64,000 nt of DNA from contig OZ014423.1 in assembly GCA_963965975.1 (NCBI GenBank), positions 3,994,301 through 4,058,300 of the forward strand. Direction: 5' to 3'. The position numbers were made by a program, and so were the translations under genes. Positions 61,786-64,000 of this stretch are shown piece by piece (positions within the stretch are counted from its first letter, which is position 1; every line of letters starts with the position of its first letter). Source of the stretch: Xestospongia bergquistia (lineage: Eukaryota; Porifera; Demospongiae; Haplosclerida; Petrosiidae). The notes below the pieces were generated by a model, which did not search any database, was not told the DNA's origin, and saw nothing but the letters and a program-made list of their open reading frames with translations.

Positions 61786-61875
61786 TTCATAATCAGAAGT
61801 AGCACCTGCATTTTCTAAGAGTTGTACTATTGTGTTATGAGCATTAATGTAAGCTACAGTATGAGGTGTTATATG
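61786..61875 (-). CDS. Minus paralogue, diverged ankyrin exon
   Basis: 30 residues, HITPHTVAYINAHNTIVQLL then ENAGATSDYE, TATAG acceptor and GTGTAT donor. TPHTVAY..AH..IVQLLENAGA is an ankyrin repeat. No start codon exon was found further upstream. Confidence 0.65.
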
Positions 61876-62142
61876 CTATATGATAAATACAGACATTATA
61901 ATAATTTCATTCAATCAAATTATAATACACTATTAAAAATAGTACATGTAAATATCATGTATGTTATTAATTGTGGATACTAATCCAGTAACTTTAACAA
62001 ATACAAGAATAATTACTAAATTGTGTAAGTCTTAAAGTTTTAAATTGAAATTTAGGTGTGGTTAAAAGAATTAATACTCAATAAATCCCTATATTTTGAA
62101 TTAATTATTTAAGTTAGCAGTCACAAATAATAATTGTAAGAT

Positions 62143-62200
62143 AACACTGTAAAAACTGATTGGTTGATTAACCAATACATGGATATACAAGTTCCATGAT
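62143..62200. mobile_element. MITE family A, one end
   Basis: CACTGTAAAAACTGATTGGT followed by TGATTAACCAATACATGG matches the terminal repeat of the element at 5626-5870. The opposite end was not found, so this is a partial or solo end. Confidence 0.6.
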
Positions 62201-62819
62201 GCAAACTGAAAGTAAAGGTAATATAGTTTTAATAACTATTGTCCTATGGGAAATAATTGTTCATCTCATGACAAAAGGTTATCTTTCTTTTTAAAAATTC
62301 TAAACATGCAAAGCTTCATTATTTCTTGAGACAAGTATGTATTTAGTTATTTTGACATTTAGTTTTTAGAAGTTGAGTGGAAATTCAGTTATTAATATTT
62401 CTAATATCAGATTGAATGATAGTGAAGTCAGTATATATATATAGGCAATGAAAATGAAAAATGTCATCAGTGTAGGCAAAAGAGAGGGTGTTTAATGACG
62501 TTATTAAGGTATAAAATAAAAAGAAGTGGGACCAGAATTTAATCCTGGGAAAATAACATACATAATTATATAAAAGAAGTGAAAACTAATATTATCTGTA
62601 AAGACTGTTCAGAGATGCACAATCATATACTTCTCTCTTATTATATAATTATGCATGTCCTTTATATGTCACAACAGTAACCATCAGAAATATACATAAT
62701 AATTATACCAAATCTTATAAAGTAAACAAGATATTGAAAATGAAAGCCACATTCACATGACAACAATAACCTGTAAATTTTGTCAATACAGTACTCAATA
62801 ACAATATGATTATTATAAC

Positions 62820-63008
62820 AGGATTTCAGCCACTTCTCTCAAAACATTTGTGACCTAATTTTTGAAACAGGACTATTTGTTAAAACACCTCAAAAACAGC
62901 TTTGATACACACAGTTGCTATATATGTACAACTACTCATTGTCAATATATTGTACTCAAAACTTTTTTGAGGTGTTTAGTGATAGTGGTCCCTTTTCACT
63001 AATAAATC
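62820..63008. mobile_element. MITE family B, copy 2
   Basis: Shares CACTTCT...TCAAAACATTTGTGACC and the GCTATATATG/ACAGTTGC centre with 29826-30061. Its own arms pair (GTTAAAACACCTCAAAAACAG with TTTTTTGAGGTGTTTAG). More diverged and shorter than copy 1. Confidence 0.6.
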
Positions 63009-63294
63009 ACTAATATTTAAATTACTTTCTAATTATTCTATACCAACTAAATCATAACACTTCATTTTGCTTTGTAAATCCTTATCTTGTCTTGATTTAT
63101 ATTGACAGCTGTAGGGGTTAATAATAACAAGTTGGGTATAACAAAATCCACATAATAAAAATTAATAAAACTAAGCTTTTTCAGAAGGTAATAAAAATAT
63201 CAAGTCTGTCTATTCATAATAAAACATTAAATGTATGTAACATGTACATGTATATCAGTTCAATGTGTTTATGAACATGACATAAATAAAAATA

Positions 63295-63426
63295 TCAATT
63301 TTTCTTAATGACCACACCCTTCTCTTTCTCCTCTACAGAGAGACAAAATACTTCTTCACTAAGTTTATCTCTTTCAACAACAGTCACTTTCTCTTTCCTT
63401 TGTACTAGTGTATTAGCAACTACAAC
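63295..63426 (-). CDS. Candidate last exon of another gene
   Basis: After a TATAG acceptor at 63427 the minus strand is open for 43 codons to TGA: VVVANTLVQRKEKVTVVERD, KLSEEVFCLSVEEKEKGVVI, KKN. Lys/Glu-rich. The rest of the gene would lie beyond the window. It could instead be an early exon of the paralogue with an unseen donor (GTGTGG). Product not recognised. Confidence 0.4.
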   Translation of the reverse strand, partial: VVVANTLVQRKEKVTVVERDKLSEEVFCLSVEEKEKGVVIKKN

Positions 63427-63429
63427 CTA

Positions 63430-64000
63430 TATAGAGGAGTATAGTGGTCATATTATTTGTATGTCAATATAAATATTATATCAAGACACATGTAGTTACT
63501 TATCAATCATAAATGTATCATTCATACAAAGATAATGGAACAATCAATATGTCCGTAAATGCATAACGAGAAAAGATGAAAGGAGTAGGAATATGAAACT
63601 CCCAAGCAATTGTCTAAAATTACAAGTCATGTTGGCAAATTACTTATAAAATACTAATGTAGCGATTGTACATCAACATCATCTAGGTAATCTAGATTCA
63701 ACTATACACTCATCTTTATGCATGTTCATGACTAAGAGACCTGTTCTGCCTTAACACAACTGCTATCATAGTTTATAACAGGAACTATTTATGACTACTT
63801 GTGATACATTATACTGATAAGTCACATAACTACTTTATTGTGGTCTAGTCTAATTATATTAAGTCCCATAAGCTTAACCTAGCATTTTAATGAATGATAT
63901 CCTTCCTCATGTGCACTCATAATTTGTTTTAAGTAGTAAAAACAATCACATTGAAAAGTTTCACTAACATCGATTGTGACTTTGTACACGTACATACACT
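63430..64000. other. AT-rich end of window, no feature seen
   Basis: No open frame with splice support and no repeat recognised. It would be intron if the exon at 63295-63426 is real. Confidence 0.5.

Larger units (their letters stand above)
49075..61875 (-). pseudogene. Inverted, truncated ANK-Roc-COR paralogue
   Basis: Closely related to the plus-strand gene, in opposite orientation, tail to tail. In minus-strand order it keeps exons at 61786-61875, 61069-61149, 58047-58145, 55996-56097, 54816-54914, 54134-54232, 52949-53050, 52748-52849 and the Roc-COR exon ending at 49230. Defects: a TGA in the 55996-56097 exon, a deletion of about 150 bases with frameshift at 49935, a one-base deletion near 49620, and a deletion joining COR to linker sequence at 49230. 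All downstream signalling domains are absent. An intact ankyrin-Roc product could still be made if the TGA exon is skipped. Confidence 0.75.

Noticed and set aside
1-64000. tRNA or rRNA genes
   Set aside because: I saw no cloverleaf with A and B box signals and no rRNA-like conserved stretch on either strand.

Overview
The window is AT-rich, intron-bearing metazoan DNA, most likely from a sponge resembling Amphimedon. This is inferred from death-fold, ZU5 and ankyrin domains split over many short-intron exons, abundant MITE-like repeats and a Penelope-like retroelement. I ran no search, so family names rest on motifs I could read.

Layout. (1) 1-8.8 kb: relics of a third, decayed copy of the main gene (death-domain exon at 7908-8225, next exon at 8643-8716), MITEs, and an apparently exact 2,760-bp duplication (1-2760 = 8353-11112). 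(2) 10.2-19.1 kb: a 133-bp satellite array interrupted by a 5'-truncated Penelope-like element (12896-15180, minus strand) that carries a reverse transcriptase, a GIY-YIG endonuclease and a hammerhead ribozyme. (3) 19.8-28.8 kb: two phase-compatible minus-strand exons of an unidentified membrane protein, and two oppositely oriented halves of a MULE/ZSWIM-like transposase. (4) 31.2-48.0 kb, plus strand: a 19-exon gene with phases that agree at every junction, encoding about 1,648 residues (N-terminus not found): ankyrin repeats, Roc GTPase, COR, death domain, CARD-like, ZU5, UPA-like region, death domain. (5) 49.2-61.9 kb, minus strand: a tail-to-tail paralogue that keeps ankyrin and Roc exons but is broken in COR and has lost all downstream domains. 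(6) 62-64 kb: more MITE copies and the last exon of another minus-strand gene.

The main gene reads as an intracellular signalling scaffold. Ankyrin repeats would bind a ligand or partner, Roc-COR would be the GTP-dependent switch, and the death-fold and ZU5-UPA-DD modules would recruit apoptotic or immune effectors. It combines a DAPK/ROCO-type front half with a UNC5/PIDD/FIIND-type back half and is the best candidate here for an undescribed system. A second candidate is the 133-bp satellite: on the minus strand each unit looks like a 75-nt open mini-exon plus a 58-nt mini-intron.
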